In this document: in pieces, positions 39,150-50,756 of the stretch
Position numbering within the stretch: position 1 is the stretch's first letter
How the letters are laid out: every line of letters begins with the position of its first letter
Assembly: GCF_033473495.1 (NCBI RefSeq)
Contig: NC_088936.1
Coordinates: 744,001 to 808,000 of the forward strand
Source: Cercospora beticola
Lineage: Eukaryota > Ascomycota > Dothideomycetes > Mycosphaerellales > Mycosphaerellaceae
Direction: 5' to 3'
Length of the DNA stretch: 64,000 bases
Translations under genes and position numbers: made by a program
The notes under the pieces: model-generated
What the model saw: only the letters and a program-made list of their open reading frames with translations
Databases searched by the model: none
Told to the model about the DNA's origin: nothing

Positions 39150-40566
39150 GCTAGGGCTATAGCTTATAGCGTAGCGACTAATGCCGACTTCCTACCTAAA
39201 GTAATTACTATAACTCTTATACGATAAAAGGCAGGCTTAGTACTACGGTTACTATAGCAACGACCTACCTTATAGCGAATCTATATCTGCGACCGTATAG
39301 ACTCTTACGGCTACTTATACGCCTCTTAATAAACATATATTCGTAAGAGCGTCCTTAGGAAAGAGTCTTAGGATTACGTAATAGCCTTATCTTAATTATA
39401 GTCTGCTTGCGCTACTAAGCTATATTAATTCTGTTTGCTTATATACGCTATATCTATAAAAACGCTCGTTCTATAGTATTGCCTCTAGAAGTTATAGTCT
39501 AGAACTATTTAACTCCTCTTAGGAATTACTCCCTAAGGTAAATATAGAGTTATTCCTTAGTAAGGAACATTCCTTCTAGCAGATTCCTATAGCAATATCG
39601 TCTCGAATAATAGTTATATATATTGTTATATTATTAAGTAGAAGAGCTCGGGTAATCTCTATAGTCTCTAGAGACCTGCTCGTAGCTAGTTAGTTTGTTT
39701 AGTAGCGCTCCTATAGATCGAGTAAAGCTATCGTAGTCTATATTTAGGTAGTAGGTTATATAAGGTACTAGATAAGTATTATACGATATCTATATAGTCG
39801 GTCTACCTCTACGAGAGATATCTCGCGTAGCTCGTACTACGAATCTACGAAGGCTATCGATACTAAGAGAAGTACTAGCTACTAGTAGTATATCCGGGCG
39901 TTACCGTAGGTCCTGCTCTATTATAGTAGCGATATTATACTCTACGTTAGCAAAGGTGTCTTCTTAGTAAAGCGTAATACGTAGGCGTATAATACCGCAG
40001 CTATAGTAGCGTAGGCTATAGACTTTACGCTTATCTTATTCTCTACTATAGTCGAGGCACGGTCTCTAAAGCTTCGATATAACTATTAGGCGGTAATAAG
40101 ATAGATATATAGTATATACTATCTCCTTAAGCGAGCTATAGAGATATATAACCTTCCTATTAGCTAGCTCTACTTCCGCTTTAAGCCTATCGATGTTCTA
40201 AGTATAGAGCCGAAGTAGCCGACTATCGAATCTTCCTAGAAACTCGTAGAAAGGTATTAGTTCGGCGCGTGCGGCCTGCGCGGCTAGGAAGTCGATAGCC
40301 TCCTTAAGAGCGTCTATCGAGTATCGTAGTATAGAAGCATCGAAAGCACGCCGCAAGTTATATCTAATAAAGGTACCGTAAGAGGAGCGAAAGTCCGGGA
40401 TCTCTACCGACGTCGAGATTCCTACGCCTACGATAACTAAGACGTTACGATAGTAGGAAAGCGCGGCGATAGTATCCTTAGTATACTATAGGTCTGCGCG
40501 GTCTTAGAGCTATAGTCGCTTCTTAAAGCGTAATACGCAAGTCGTAGTTGCTTTCTGTTTAGATAT
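39150..40566 (-). pseudogene. Sirtuin (SIR2-domain) gene, RIP-inactivated
   Basis: A minus-strand frame with the ordered motifs of the SIR2 NAD-binding fold. VLVIVGVGISTS at about 40,408-40,437 corresponds to GAGIS; the Gly is changed to Val. IPDFRSSYG follows. LYT-stop-NID at about 40,188-40,205 corresponds to TQNID with CAG turned to TAG. Then come YSSLKE (HGSL position), a degraded Cys pair region, EDTFANVEYNIA and LLVASTSL (GTSL position). The likely start is ATA at 40,564-40,566 in TATCTAAACAG context, a former ATG after one G-to-A change. The SIR2 domain ends near 39,570; the frame continues with a Lys/Arg-rich tail. Family role is NAD-dependent deacylation or NAD hydrolysis; which one is unknown. 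Confidence 0.7.
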
Positions 40567-42560
40567 TTTTAAGTACGAGATAGTAGAGTATATAGGAGAA
40601 CTAGTTAGAAAAAGAAGAGAAAGAGGAGAAGGAAGGGAGGCGGGTAGGCTACGAATATATAAGGTCTAGAGCCCCTACTGCCTTACTAGCTACGCGTAGT
40701 AGTAGCGTTACCTAGCTATAGAGCTTAAGCTATAATATATCTCTACTACGGCTCCTATTCCGGTACGAGTCGATACTATACTCTCTAGGTTATAGAGTAT
40801 ATATCGTACGGTATATAGTCTAAGTCCCGTAGTATGTTCGATTAGCTAATATAAACGTCCGTAGAGGTATCGTAGGCTATTCTGCCCTCCGAGATTATAT
40901 TATCTACGTAGAATAGAGCTATAGAGGCCCGGAGTAAATAATCGTAGTCGTAGGTCGAGATACTTATATTAGTTATTAGTTACGTACTATATTTAGCGTT
41001 ACCTAAAACTTTGCGGGCAGGATAGGCGTACCGGAAGAGGGTCTTCTAGATTGCTATATACCTTCTACTATTACGAACGGCCGTAGCGAATCTACTAGAG
41101 TTAAAGCCTATATAGCCGACTATAAACTTCGACTAGTCTCTAAGTTACTAGGCATAAGAAGCCCGCTCTATATAAAACCAATTAGTAGTATATTAATATA
41201 GCCCGTATTTAAGTCGCGTATAAGAGAATCCTCTTCTATCTAGGCACTTAACTAGGGAGGTCGTCGCGGACTTTAGAAGATATATATATAAACTTAAAGC
41301 AGATCTATTAAGAGCTATATATAGAGACTATTATAGTAGGAAGTGTCCGTCGTAGCGTCTATATAGTAGGATCCTAACGGAGTTACTACGCTACTATCGA
41401 TATCGATAGACGTATAGTCTATCGTTTGCTTACTCTTTATATAATATATACTCTAATATTTCTTTGCTCTTATATACCTACTACGCGTACTACTACTATT
41501 TGGATCTCGTAGCTCTATAAACTACTAAGCAGTAGAGGGTTATAGCCGTTACTACGCGCCGAGGGCGCTCGTCGTCGACCGCTTTTAGCTCTTAAACTAG
41601 CTCTTACTATTACTATAGCTCTCCTCCTTCCGGGTCTAAGAAAGTTACCGATCTATTCTAGAACGTTTAATCCTCTACTCCTTAGTACCTATTATCGTCG
41701 GATGCTTTAAGCACGCGCTCGTAATAAGCGCTCGGCTGTTACTACTTGTTTCCCGAGGTAGCTAGCTCTATATAAGACCGGGAGAAATACGGAATTTCTC
41801 GTTACTTTAAACTCTCCTCTTCCTATCTCCTTCGGACTTTCTATATTCTTATTACTCGTTCTTCTCGTTTTAATAGGTTAAGGTATAGGTACCGTCCTAT
41901 GCGGTATCGGTCGCTATATACTTAGCTTCTATATTAGAATACTAAGGGTGCGGGCCGGCTAACGATATACTAAATAAGTTATTATACCTTTACGTCTACA
42001 AAATTCTAGTATCTATATCGCGAAGCAGTAAATAGCTATAGCCTATATTATAACAACGCCTATAGCCCTTTAATAGCGCTATAGAGCAGTATATTTCGTT
42101 AAGGCGAGTACTAGACTATCTGCTAATCGAAGTCCTATTATAACCTTAGAGCTCTATTAAAGTGCTTAACTCCGGGGGTTAAGCTCTCTATTCTACTTAC
42201 GATATGCTATAGGTCGAGTATACGGTACTATTAATTATTTATACCGCTTCCCCTCCGCCCTCTAATAGTCTAACCTTTGTATAATTATTGCTATTTATTA
42301 AGGCTTCGAAACTGCTATTAGATAGGTCGCGCTTAATTCGATTACGTAGAATTACGTCTAGTATAGGTACTCTCGCCCTCCCTAACGTAGCCTTTCGCGT
42401 CGTTTATAATACTAATAACTCGCTTAAGTCTAGTTGTCTCTAAATACCTTAAAATCGGATCTAACCTATATATAGTATACCTATCGCAACTATATAAGCA
42501 CGCGTCTATAGTTACTATATCTTCGCTAGAGTCCTAGAGATCTTTCTCTACTAGATAAGA
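40567..42560. other. RIPed block, no recognised gene
   Basis: Separates the minus-strand SIR2 gene from the plus-strand F-box gene, so it should contain divergent promoters. Frames on both strands give protein-like stretches but no nameable domain. Confidence 0.4.
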
Positions 42561-43740
42561 TAGGACTATAGGATCGAAGAGGCTTACTACTCTACCTCCG
42601 GATATTCTCTATAGGATCTTCTATCTCTTATCGGCTTCGCGTACGGATATTAGCGCCTACCGGCTTACGTACTATAGTCTTCGTTAGTATAGTATACCCT
42701 ACCTCCTTACGCACGTCGTATTAGCTCCGCGACTACGCGTTATTTATAGATTATACTCGTTACTATATTTATAGCCGTTTTTGTCTTCGATTACTATACT
42801 CGTATACGTAGACAGTCTATATTCTCTACCCGATGTTTCTAAATATCTCGGTATTCTTTACGAAAAGAACTAGTAAGGATTATATAGAGATAACTAGGTA
42901 TTCTAGCGTAACTTAGCTTTATACTCGGAAGCTAAGGACCTCGATCTAGTAGTAGTACTCGTAGGAAGTAGGAAAGAGCGAAAATAGTAGCTACTAGTTC
43001 CTTATAGCGACTTTATCTAGGCCCTCTACTATAATATACTTATAGCTTTACTCTATAAGCTTCCTAAACTATAATACCTCTAATATCTAGGATATCGGGC
43101 CGCTATCGATCTAGAGCTACTTTATACTAATAAAAACCTAGTATATATAGGATAAGACGATCCTACCTAGGCCGGTACGCTTAGCTATCTAGTTTGCTCT
43201 CTTAGATAGTATAGAAAAAGTAATATTTTAAGCTTTGCGTTTAGTAATCTAGATCTAAGGCCTAAAAAGGCGAAGCTAGTAGGGCGTAGCGCTCGGTATT
43301 AGCGAACTATAACTGCCTCGTCGAATTCGTCTTTACTACTATATATCCTAAATTAAATTTCGGACTAGGAGGCCTCTAAGGTTAGTATTATCGTCCGTAC
43401 GCTCCGCTAGCTATACGTTTCCTTTACGCTAGGGTCGGCGCTACTACGATACCTAAGGAGCCCTTCTCTCCTATCTCTGCTCTATAGAGTAGCGCTAACT
43501 CTTACGCGTCTAGTACTTAACGCTAACGACTTACTTCGAGAAAACGAGAGTAATCTCTATCTAGACTAGCTAGGTTTACTTAACTTCTAGATCGTCTTAA
43601 TATATCTTACCTTTCCGTATCTTATCGACCTTAAGTTACGTAGATAGTTATATATATAAGTAGAGATATAACACTTCCTAAGCTACTATACTCCCTTTCT
43701 TTATAATTTAACTCTAGTTAATAAATCTACGTAGGACGGC
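42560..43740 (+). pseudogene. F-box protein gene, RIP-inactivated
   Basis: The plus frame starting at about 42,583 reads LTTLPPDILYRIFYLL, then ISAYRLTYYSLR and YLLTHVVL. This is the fungal F-box pattern: LPPEIL..I...L.......LR.T.R.L...A.PYLF..V.L. The family links substrates to SCF ubiquitin ligases through Skp1. The frame continues with leucine-rich sequence (YLGILYEK, LIALLYKLPKL) as F-box proteins usually do. The start is not fixed, and the end is uncertain because the same frame stays readable through TAG and TAA into the next entry. Confidence 0.5.
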
Positions 43741-44478
43741 GACCTTACGTCCTTAGTGCACTTTCTAGGCGGTCTATACTCGCTTATTAAAATAGAAGTT
43801 TAGAACTCGTAGAAGAGTTTCCGGAAAGGCTAAGGATATAAAAAGAATCCGGTCCTATAAATAGACGTATTATATCTATTAGCAAATACGTAGATTACTT
43901 AAACATAACTAATATAACTAAGCAATAGCGTAGCTCTTTAGCCGACAAAAATCTAGGCGAGGGCAGCTTATCCGCGAAACCGATTCTTACGCCTAATAAT
44001 AATTGCTCCGAGAGGGTATATTCTCGGGGTCTTCTAATACGACTACCGCAATTAGATTTATATATTTGCGTAGAAGCACCCTAGTCTGCTATATACGCAG
44101 TATTCTTATATCTTAAAGGGCTTGCGCCTAGTAGGAACTTTACGGGGCAGGCAGTCTATACCTACGTCCTTAAAGAGATTAAATATATCGCCGCTCTAGC
44201 GCTCCCTTACATTCGTAGGGCCTTATCCTCTGCGGACATAAAGTGCTACGAGGCGAGTAGCAAGTGAAGGCTCGCTTGCCTCTACTATTTATTCTAATAG
44301 TAGGGACCTTTTCTCTATAGAATTCTCTTCTATATAAAATTATAGAGCTTGCAGGTAGCTATAGTGCTATAATGCCTAGAGTCTTATAGGAATTTCGTCC
44401 GCAGGGAGAGAGCCCTGCTATACGGAGTTGTCGGCAGGATAGCGACCCTCTCCGACCGTTATAGGACTGCAAACGATA

Positions 44479-46010
44479 ATGTTACTGCGACCCTACTACT
44501 ATAAAGAACGTCCCTATAGTTCTAATTTTAGCATTTTAACCCCCTCCCTTATAGGTACTACGTCTATAAATACGGGTTACCCGCCTCGAAAGTTCTTTAC
44601 TACGCTTACGATAGTAGTAACCGACGTTATCCTCTCGGAACTAGAGTCGCACTTTAAGAGCTATACTCGTATATTATTATCGTCTCTAGAATATAGCTCC
44701 GTAAGGCCGATAGACGAGCGGTACGTAGAGCGCCTCGAAGCTATATTCGAGAATAGGTATAATCGTACTATACTAGCTTACTCTATACCGGTTCTAATTA
44801 ACTAATATCTTCTTTACTAAATGCTACTAGATATAGGCCTAGGTTACTCGGACCTTACTCTCCGATTCCTACTAGTCTTATATCTTCTACTCGGGCCTAG
44901 ATTAATATACCTCTATAGCTAGTATCGACTTCTAGCTATAGAGGAGGTCTTTCTAGTAAATAACTAATAGTAGACTATACAATTCTACCGTTTATATAGG
45001 TCTTCTTCTAGTCTATAGAGACTAGCCTCGACTAATTCTATTATTATAGCGCTTTCCGAGGCTGCTTAGAACTTCCTAACGGAGCAAATAGATAACTCCT
45101 AAGGCTATTCGGACGGTAATATCTTCTTCTATTATAGGTCCTATATTAAAGAGAAGAACTTTAGCGCTGCCGACTATTAGTTACTACGGCTATTAGAATT
45201 AAAATATACGAACCTTCGGTAATTAGAACGAAGTTATCGAGGAATACTAATCGAAGCATTTAACGAGCTCTTGCTATTTAGAGCTCTATAGGCAGACTTT
45301 AGCCTAGGAGTATTTAACTAGATACTTCCTACGAGGTACTTTAAGGTACTTTAATATATAGGAGCTATAGAATAAAGCTAAAAGTATATAGGAAATCTAG
45401 ACCTATATATTAGCTATTAAGTATACCTAGACCGATATACTTCGTATAGATCTCGAACTAGTATAGTTAGATAGAGATACTATCGAGTTATTCTAGCTCC
45501 TCTATCCGAAAGGTTATAAAGATAATACGGAGAAGGTCTCTAGTCTAATAGATAATAGGTCTATTTTCTAGGCGACGAAAAACTAGACTATACGCCGCGA
45601 TCTATAGAGTCGGCTACTATAGTATCTAAGAATCCTTTCGTTATACTCCTTCTACTAAGATATCTTATTCCTCGAGGCGGGGTATAACGTACTAAAGCAG
45701 TTAATTATTATACTGCGTTAGCTACGCTCTTATATATAGAGTTAGAAGAGGAGAAAGCGCGGGCACGTAGGATATCTACGAAAGTCTTAGGCTTAGCAAG
45801 ACTTTCGTAGTGCCCTAGAATAGTACTTCTATTATAAGCGGAAGTTCTTTTCGGCTAATTATATAGAGCTATAGATATACGCTCTACGCGAGTACCCGGA
45901 TCTCGTAGAAACTCGGAGTAATAAGCTACCGAAAGATAACTATCTATCTTATAAGAAGGGAGTACGATACGATTCCGCTCGCGTATATACTCTAGCCTTA
46001 AGAGTATATA
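44479..46010 (+). other. Long readable frame in RIPed DNA, unrecognised
   Basis: The plus strand has 108 codons with no stop at all from 44,479 to 44,805, unusual in such TAG-rich DNA. The same frame continues with TAA or TAG interruptions. A frame near 45,790-46,010 reads YYKRKFFSANYIEL and YPDLVETRSNKLP. I do not recognise the protein. It lies in the same frame as the F-box remnant, so it may be its distal part or a separate gene. Confidence 0.3.
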
Positions 46011-48540
46011 ATCTCGGATTCTAATCGATATAGATATCTACCCTTCTCGCGTCTTGCCCCGATCGCCTAGTCTTAGATAGACCTAGTACTAGACTTCCTT
46101 AACTATCGTCCGATTAGGGCGATAATCGGAAATTGTCGCGTTATAACCGACCCTCTCGATAGGTCCTCGCTCGAACTTGCTATTATCTCTTTCCGAAGCT
46201 CGTCTACTAATCTCGCACCGACGCCGTTATAGCGCAAATTACTCTAACTTATATTCTCTATAATATCGTTCGTTATTTCTAGAGCAGAATTCTCTCTAAA
46301 TATCTCGAAGACCCTTAATAAGTAAAGTATAGTAGGATAAGCGAAACTCTTATAAATCTGCCGAGCCTAATCCTAGTCTCCTATATCCTCGAAGGAGACT
46401 TGCCTCGGCCTAGGCGTAAAGCTAGACCGGATAAAAGTCTAAGATAGTAGGCCCTTAGTATAGATTATATAGGAAGTAACGTCTAGTTATTAGACGTAGA
46501 GCATACTATAAATACGCTATCTATTACTCGAAATATAGATATATAAGTTCGAAACTTACGAAAGTCTCTAGCAATTTAGAAAATTAAGAAGCTACTATCG
46601 TAAGGCAACCTAAAGAAAGTATCGCGTAAGAAAAGAAGAGTAACGAAGAGTAGAGTAATAAAGAGAGATATAACGAAAATATTAGCTTCTCGGCTTAAGT
46701 CGCGTAGCTCGGTTGCGTAGTATCTACTTAATAGGCGTCGCACTTAATAGCCTCGAGATATAAGCTCTTAGTAAGGGCAGTTTAAGGATAGCGTACTATA
46801 GGATACCCCTTCTAGTATATATAGAGAATAGTACAAAAGACGACCTTAGCTAGAACGATAGCCTATATAGTAAAAGGAAGGAGTATAGGATTCGGAGTAT
46901 CGCTATAGGTTGCACGATTATAATACGTTATCCTATAACGAAACGAATAACGACTTAGATATAATTATAGAGGACCGAAGTAACTATAATAAAGAGGATA
47001 TAGAGCGGATCTACTCCGAAGCGGCTTAAGTTAGCGAAGTACTAGGCGTACGCTCGATAAACGATACTCGTCTAGAAGAGTATATTAACGTTCTAGAAGA
47101 ACGATTTATAGTAGAAGTAGATATTCGAGAGGTAGTATAGTACTAAGTTACTAAGGAGAATACCTGCTCCGACTACTTTCTACTCCGATTAGTAGGACTT
47201 CGTTCGTCGGTAGACTATATTAACGACGGTAATAATAGGGCAGATATAATAGAGGAATAGCCTATCGCCTCTAAGCAAATCGAGAGTAACGAAACGAATA
47301 GATACGCGAAGCCTCGCGATACTAACGTAAATAAGAATAGGGAAGGCGTAATCGCTAGCAGCTCTAGCTTCGTAGAATATTCCCGAAGTAAATATATAAT
47401 ATAGTAGCCTCTCTCGGCAGACTTAGATATCGATAGGTATATTACTTACGATATAGAAGTAGAGATCGAGGTAAGCCTATATTCGCCCTACTATATTAGG
47501 TATAGTAGGCAGAGCTAGCCTCCCTTCGTCTGCCTTAGGTCTAGATCTCCGTAATAGCTAAGTAGATATATTTCTAAAGAACTATCGATTACTAATAATA
47601 ATATATAGCTCTAGGAGCGTAGTTCCGAGTAGGCCTAGAGAGCGGGAGAGAGCACGGCGTATTATACGTAACGTCCTATACACTCCGAAGTATAATAGGA
47701 CGTTACTACTACTAGTAGTATATACTCGTATATACTAGACGTCGGCCGCAACTCCGAGACTTATCGGGAGGAGTCGTTATCGGATTAGTAGTAATAGTAT
47801 AGAGTAGTCGTTCGGGGACGTCTAGAACTAGTAACGACGAATAGTAATAAGCGCTATACGAAGTTAGAGGGAGCATCGATAGGTCTACGTAAAGGCGCTA
47901 CCTAGAGAGCCTTCTACGAGACTATACTTACTAATATAGATAGTATAGAGATCTTAGACTATCTCTATATATTCGTAGCCTCTTTACTAAGCGCAAATAA
48001 TCTTATATAAAAAATTCGATCGGAGTAGGAATTATACGATAAAGATACTATATAAAGCGCGGAGATCGAGAGAATAATCGTAGAAGAGATTGCTCTAGTA
48101 GAGAGAGTAAAGGAGCGAGAATAGAATAGCAACGCGAGAATATAGGCTTAGCCGAGGGAACTAAGTATAAAGCAGGTCTTTGTTTATAAAATAAGTATAT
48201 TACTCTAATTATACGGGAACCTAACTCTAAATACGCTCGTACGACGTCGAAGCGAAGAGGCTAGTACTATAGAATAGCTCCTATACGTACCTAGAGACGC
48301 TTAGAATATTCTTTGCGCATAAGAACGGTAGTACGACCTAGGATATATAGTCGAAAGATTTAAGTTATACGAGGAACGTAATTAAGAGAGACGAATAAGT
48401 ATAATTAAGATTAGATATTATATTATCGCTAAATAGAATAAATAGAACTCGTCTAGTATAGTTTTAGCTTCTTAGGATCGTTAGCTATTAGGAAGTGCAA
48501 TCGGTCGACTATTACTCTATATAGAGGCTACTTTAGGAGA
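46011..48540. other. RIPed block, no recognised gene
   Basis: Acidic, Glu/Asp-rich readings occur on the plus strand around 46,880-47,350, but no domain was identified. Confidence 0.35.
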
Positions 48541-48632
48541 ACACTCCCTCCCCTCCTCTCCCCGGGAGGGCATAAAACGGCATATTATATCTAGCGGTAG
48601 TCTTGTCCGCTTTTATTACCCGTTTTTCTCGG
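48541..48632 (+). promoter_or_regulatory. Pyrimidine-rich tract with CCCTCC...GGAGGG stem ahead of the kinase-like gene
   Basis: A C/T-rich run (CTCCCTCCCCTCCTCTCCCC) is followed by GGAGGGCATAAAACGGCAT and sits just upstream of the plus-strand kinase-like frame. CT-rich tracts and TATA-like ATAAAA elements are frequent in fungal core promoters. The tract is visible; promoter function is inference. It survives because it contains almost no RIP target dinucleotides. Confidence 0.3.
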
Positions 48633-48639
48633 AATGTCT

Positions 48640-50455
48640 TTAAACGATTATAATACTAACCTAGACTAAACCGATACCGGGTACTTTAAAACAAGAGGCG
48701 TAGATAGAGATAAATCGGTCTCTTAATAAATTATTATCTTTACTTTCCGACTCGAATGTCTATTACTTCTATATACCTACGAAAGTAGTACTAGATTATA
48801 GTCTATATCTTATCTATAGATCCCTATAGAACTCTTATCGGCCGCTAGTATATACTATAAACTAAGGAACGACTTACGGAGATATAATATTAAGCAAAAG
48901 AAGATACTATAGCTAGTAGTAATAGGACACTTAGTATATAGTAAAGCGTAAGAAAAAGACTATTAGGGAAGAAATCGCAAGTATTACTAAGCCTCTCTAT
49001 TATAATATCGTCTAGCTCTTCTAGATCTTTAGTACTAGCGATAGAGTAGCTTTCGTATACGAAGCGATAGACGTTTCGTTAGAACAAGTCTTTTGCCTCG
49101 ACGTAGATCCTTAGTCTATCGATCTAGTATATAAAGACGCTTAACTCTCGGCAATATATCTCTAGGTAATAACTCCTCTTAAGGCGAGCTCGTAAGTATT
49201 AACCTTATTATAGGTATTAAGAGGTCTCTAATATCTTCGCCGCGGCTTCGAAGTATCTTATAGGCTTCTAGAAACCGCGAATATTCTTATAAACTAGAGT
49301 GGTTCTATTAAGCTTAGTAAGACCGCAATTAAACTATATCCTACTAATAACTAATAATATAAAGCGAATTTCGCCTATTATCTTATATACTCTCGATACG
49401 ACTTTATAAGAGATTTAGCCGAACTAGTACGTATAATACTCCGGCTTTTATTTCCTCTCGTAGCTCGTACTAAATATAACTAGCTTAAGCGGCTCCCGCG
49501 CGAATTTTTCTACTAGTTAGCTAATAACGACGATATACGCCTCGCACTTTAGGTCTGCTTTACTTAGTACCTAGGATAATAGCTACTAACGTAAGAATAG
49601 TATAAATACTTATAGTAAGCGGACGTAGGCCGATTAGGAACACTCGTATTATATACTCTAGAAGCGACCTACTACCCTCTCTAGAGTTTTAAGGAACTCG
49701 ATCCGAGCCTAGTTACGAGCCCGACTAACGACTAAGTCTAGGTATTCTGTTCTATAGAGATATTAGAGAGCTATCGTTAAGCTATTCTATATAATCGTTC
49801 CTAACCTATCTACTAAATTAAGCGGTAAGGAATACGGCGTATACTAAAATATAACCTAAACGTTAAGAAGACTCTCCTAAATATAGAAATAGAGGATAGA
49901 GATATAGTTAAGCGTAGGTAGGAAGACAAGGATTTAGTAAATAGCTTTAGGGACGAAACTAATATCCTTTACTATAAGACGAGCTACTCTACGTAACGAG
50001 CTAATATACTAACCTTCGACTCGCTTGCTATTAACTAGGAGTTTACGTCTCTGCTATCTATTCGACGGTTACCTACGCGGTTTCTCTCTCTATTACTAGA
50101 AGCGTTACTAGAAATATATCGTCGTAGTCCCTTCGTCGATTATTTCGCAAACGCTATAAATTAACTCTCTGTCGGATTGCCTCTACTAAAGTATACCTAT
50201 AGTATTATAGTAGACTTTCGGAGGGTAAGTACTATAGTCTATTAGGCAAACAATATACGGTCTACTCTAGGAATAATTTTATCTAACGTATAAGCAAACC
50301 GAGAGTTTCTCTATTCGTCTAGGCAGATTTATAGTTTATTAGATAATATAAGACTAGTAATCGTGCTAACCTTAGTCTATTAAGTATATAAACCTGTTTT
50401 AGCGCTATACTATCTCTAGATATACTAGGTAGTAGAGTATAGTATATAGTATCGC
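48640..50455 (+). pseudogene. Kinase-like gene convergent with the NLR, RIP-inactivated
   Basis: One plus-strand frame is followed for about 600 codons. Kinase-fold signatures appear in order: KKKTIREEIASITKPLYYNIV at about 48,945-49,011 (helix C Glu, then the H.NIV motif with His changed to Tyr), VYEAIDVSLEQV at about 49,055-49,090 (hinge), then VLRGL, VSYRLLETANILI and GSIKLS at about 49,210-49,320 (catalytic loop and DFG equivalents, atypical even allowing for RIP, so possibly a pseudokinase). The C-terminal part has SPFVDYFANAIN and YKPVLALYYL. Its last 150 codons have a clean homologue at 57,438-57,887. The ATG at 48,634 is in another frame, so the start is unresolved. It ends about 300 bp from the convergent NLR stop. 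Confidence 0.5.
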
Positions 50456-50585
50456 GCTTCTCGACGCTTCTATCGCTATATAGAGTTTAGCACTTCTGCC
50501 TACTATCTAATTTCGGAATAGTTTTCGGGTACCTATAGATCCTCTAGAAACTCTAGTTACTACTTTCCTATTACTACGCACTATA
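50150..50585 (+). repeat. RIPed copy of the segment at 57,320-57,760 (inverted)
   Basis: Aligns almost without gaps to the reverse complement of 57,320-57,760. For example AAGTATATAAACCTGTTTTAGCGC corresponds to AAACATATAAACCTGTTTCAGCGC, and GTTTTCGGGTACCTATAGATC to GTTTTCGGGTACCTGCAGATC. Nearly all differences are C-to-T or G-to-A on this side. The shared segment covers the C-terminal codons of the kinase-like gene plus about 130 bp beyond them. Confidence 0.85.
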
Positions 50586-50756
50586 CTAATGTTTGCCGCA
50601 CTATACTCTAGTCGTATATAGTCGCTTATAGCGAGAGCACTAAGGTAGCGTTAGTCTAACCTCTATTTACTAGCAGTAAATATACTAATTTATATATTAG
50701 AACTATTATATAGGCTAAAGAATTAAAGTAAGTATTATAGTATATAAAATAGTATC

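Noticed and set aside
48634..48960. ATG at 48,634 as start of the kinase-like protein
   Set aside because: It is in a different frame from the kinase motifs; using it would need an indel or an intron that I cannot support.
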